Assembly (NCBI RefSeq): GCF_018991925.1
Contig: NW_024722158.1
Span: forward strand, 6,735,546-6,799,545
DNA length: 64,000 nucleotides
Origin: Homarus americanus
Lineage: Eukaryota; Arthropoda; Malacostraca; Decapoda; Nephropidae
Reading direction: 5' to 3'
The position numbers were made by a program, and so were the translations under genes. Numbering within the stretch: position 1 is the stretch's first letter; each line of letters opens with the position of its first letter. Shown one piece after another: positions 62,670-64,000 of this stretch. The notes below the pieces were generated by a model, which was not told the origin of the DNA, did not search any database, and saw nothing but the letters and a program-made list of their open reading frames with translations.

Positions 62670-63310
62670 AAATAGCTTATCTCTGTCTAAATAAATTTTC
62701 TATGTGACTAAATAGCTCTTTTCTCTGTTTAAATAGCCCATTTTCTGCCTAAGCAGCTCTTTTCTGTCTAAATAGCTCTTTTCTTTCAAAATAGCTATTT
62801 TCTCTGTTTAAATAGCTCTTCTCTCTGTCTTAATAGCTCTTCTCTCTGTCTTAATAGCTCTTTTCTCTGCCTAAATAGCTCTTCTCTGTCTAGATAGTTC
62901 TTCTCTATCTAAATTGCTCTTATATTTCCTAATAGGTATTTTCTGTCTAATTAGCTCTTATCTCTATCTAAATAGCTTTTCTGTGTCGAGATAGCAATTC
63001 TCTCTCTCGATAATTCATCTCTGTCTAAATAGCTCATCTCTTTGTATAAACGGCCCATCTCTGTCTAAATAGTTACTATCTATCAAAATAGCTCATCTGT
63101 CTCTAAATAACCCAGGTCTGTCTATATAGCTTATACCTGTCTATATCACTGTAAATGGTTCATATCTCTGTCTTCATTCTGTACTCCATCCTTCTTTCTG
63201 AATAGCTGATCTGTCTAAATAACCCATTTGTGTCTATATACCCCCCCTATCTCTGTCTAATTAGCCTATTTATTTCTATATATATCATCTCTGTCTAAAT
63301 AGCCCTACCT
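62670..63310. repeat. Degenerate 20-24-bp minisatellite, CTCTGTCTAAATAGCTCTTT
   Basis: About 28 diverged copies over 640 bases. The core TCTAAATAGC is conserved and the CTCTTTTCTCT linker varies in length. Central copies are the most alike, and both edges decay gradually. Confidence 0.92.
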
Positions 63311-63374
63311 TCTACAACGATTTTACCCACCCAAATTTATTTTATATTTCTTAATCTTCATTTCATAAAGATTA

Positions 63375-63375
63375 T

Positions 63376-63421
<46 letters not shown>
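63375..63421. repeat. (AC)n microsatellite
   Basis: About 23 AC units. Confidence 0.97.
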
Positions 63422-63425
<4 letters not shown>

Positions 63426-63513
63426 TATAACTGACTGTAATTGGACAGTTTTAACTTGTACTCTTTCCAGGGTTTTAATTCATCTACCTGACATTGCTCT
63501 TGCTTGTGTACTC

Positions 63514-63575
63514 TAACCCCCTTGAGTACGACGACTCACTCCCTTTAGTACAACGTCATTGTACTCAAGGGGTTA
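63514..63575. mobile_element. Short inverted-repeat element around TAACCCCTTGAGTAC
   Basis: TAACCCCCTTGAGTACGAC (63514 on) and GTACTCAAGGGGTTA (ending 63575) are near-perfect inverted copies with about 20 bases between. A further GTACAACGTCATTGTAC lies inside. It may be a small MITE or the end of a larger one. Confidence 0.55.
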
Positions 63576-63625
63576 AGGTTTGTTACTCACTGGGCGCATT
63601 TATTGTACTCAGGAAGGTAGTGACA

Positions 63626-63643
63626 GACAGACAGACAGACAGA
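63626..63643. repeat. (GACA)n microsatellite
   Basis: About five GACA units. Confidence 0.9.
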
Positions 63644-63790
63644 TGAGGCAGAGACAGATTGAGAATGAGACAGGAAGAGAAACAGATAAAGAATGAGACA
63701 GAAAGAAAGAGATACTGAGGCAGAATTAAACACTGGATTAAACATTTACCCTCATGTACAGCATCACTCATTATACCAAGTAAAATTCAG

Positions 63791-63834
63791 GTCATGCTTG
63801 GTGGCTCTGGTCCACTAGAGCCACCAAGCATGAC
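63791..63834. other. Perfect 18-bp inverted repeat with 8-base loop
   Basis: Left arm GTCATGCTTGGTGGCTCT and right arm AGAGCCACCAAGCATGAC are exact reverse complements around GGTCCACT. The hairpin is strong in DNA or RNA. It lies 16 bases upstream of the AAT tail of the dispersed element at 63850. It is shorter than a usual animal pre-miRNA. Confidence 0.85.
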
Positions 63835-63848
63835 TACGCGCTAGAGTC

Positions 63849-63849
<1 letters not shown>

Positions 63850-63882
<33 letters not shown>

Positions 63883-64000
63883 TAACGGTTTATTGAAAAA
63901 ATTCTGCAGCCCGAAGGCTGAAAATATACATTGGACATAAATGACTTATTACATACATTGGTGATTTAACAAAAGCCTTCATTAGAGATAGGTAAAGGAA
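63850..64000 (-). mobile_element. Dispersed retroelement 3' end, copy 2 (cut by window end)
   Basis: Same family and same orientation as 49524-49665, with a longer AAT tail (63850-63882). The C(TTCG)G hairpin lies at 63907-63920 (read on the minus strand), and CAATAAACCG is between hairpin and tail. Its 5' part continues beyond the window. Confidence 0.72.

Overview
The window looks like intergenic or long-intron DNA of an arthropod, most likely a decapod crustacean. The evidence is the extreme density of simple-sequence repeats (long CA, CT, ATT and CTAT runs), many TTAGG-type (arthropod telomere motif) pentanucleotide tracts, decayed non-LTR retrotransposon pieces, a tRNA-derived SINE, and no compact prokaryote-like genes. 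The species assignment is inference; nothing in the window names it.

No complete protein-coding gene can be supported. Almost every long open frame lies inside a tandem array and is open only because the repeat contains no stop or its period is a multiple of three. A few short single-copy segments have splice-like borders and an open frame (2748-2834, 21141-21291, 34495-34585, 55255-55316, 60089-60169, and on the minus strand 15649-15698). They are listed as unconfirmed candidate exons, because open frames of this length are common by chance.

Layout. 1-9 kb: purine-rich and G-rich minisatellites, an 81-bp array carrying ATTGG motifs, a LINE palm-domain fragment at 5341-5512 and a tRNA-like head at 6161-6245. 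9-20 kb: large arrays of 19, 13, 32, 16, 18 and 24 bp units plus extensive homopurine/homopyrimidine DNA. 20-30 kb: arrays of 72, 51, 33, 26 and 28 bp units. 30-42 kb: mostly microsatellites, including a CA tract of about 190 bp, a tRNA-Val-like SINE at 38115-38410 and a possible conserved non-coding element at 40800-40990. 42-56 kb: two copies of one LTR-like element (42876-43354 and 54125-54736) with matching 8-bp ends and 4-bp target duplications, a 136-bp mariner-like MITE (47661-47796), the C-terminal part of a LINE (52161-52895) and a second, inverted copy of its tail (55378-55480). 56-64 kb: a foldback element (56717-56908), a nearly perfect 21-bp array (57283-57708), another LINE fragment on the minus strand (61300-61640), a 640-bp degenerate array of about 22 bp (62670-63310) and two hairpin sequences near the right end.

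Two dispersed copies of a previously unassigned family (49524-49665 and 63850-64000) share a microsatellite tail, an AATAAA signal and a C-UUCG-G tetraloop hairpin when read on the minus strand. This looks like the 3' end of a non-LTR retroelement. Together with the LTR pair it is the most informative non-satellite signal in the window. I saw no defence, biosynthetic or other multi-gene system.
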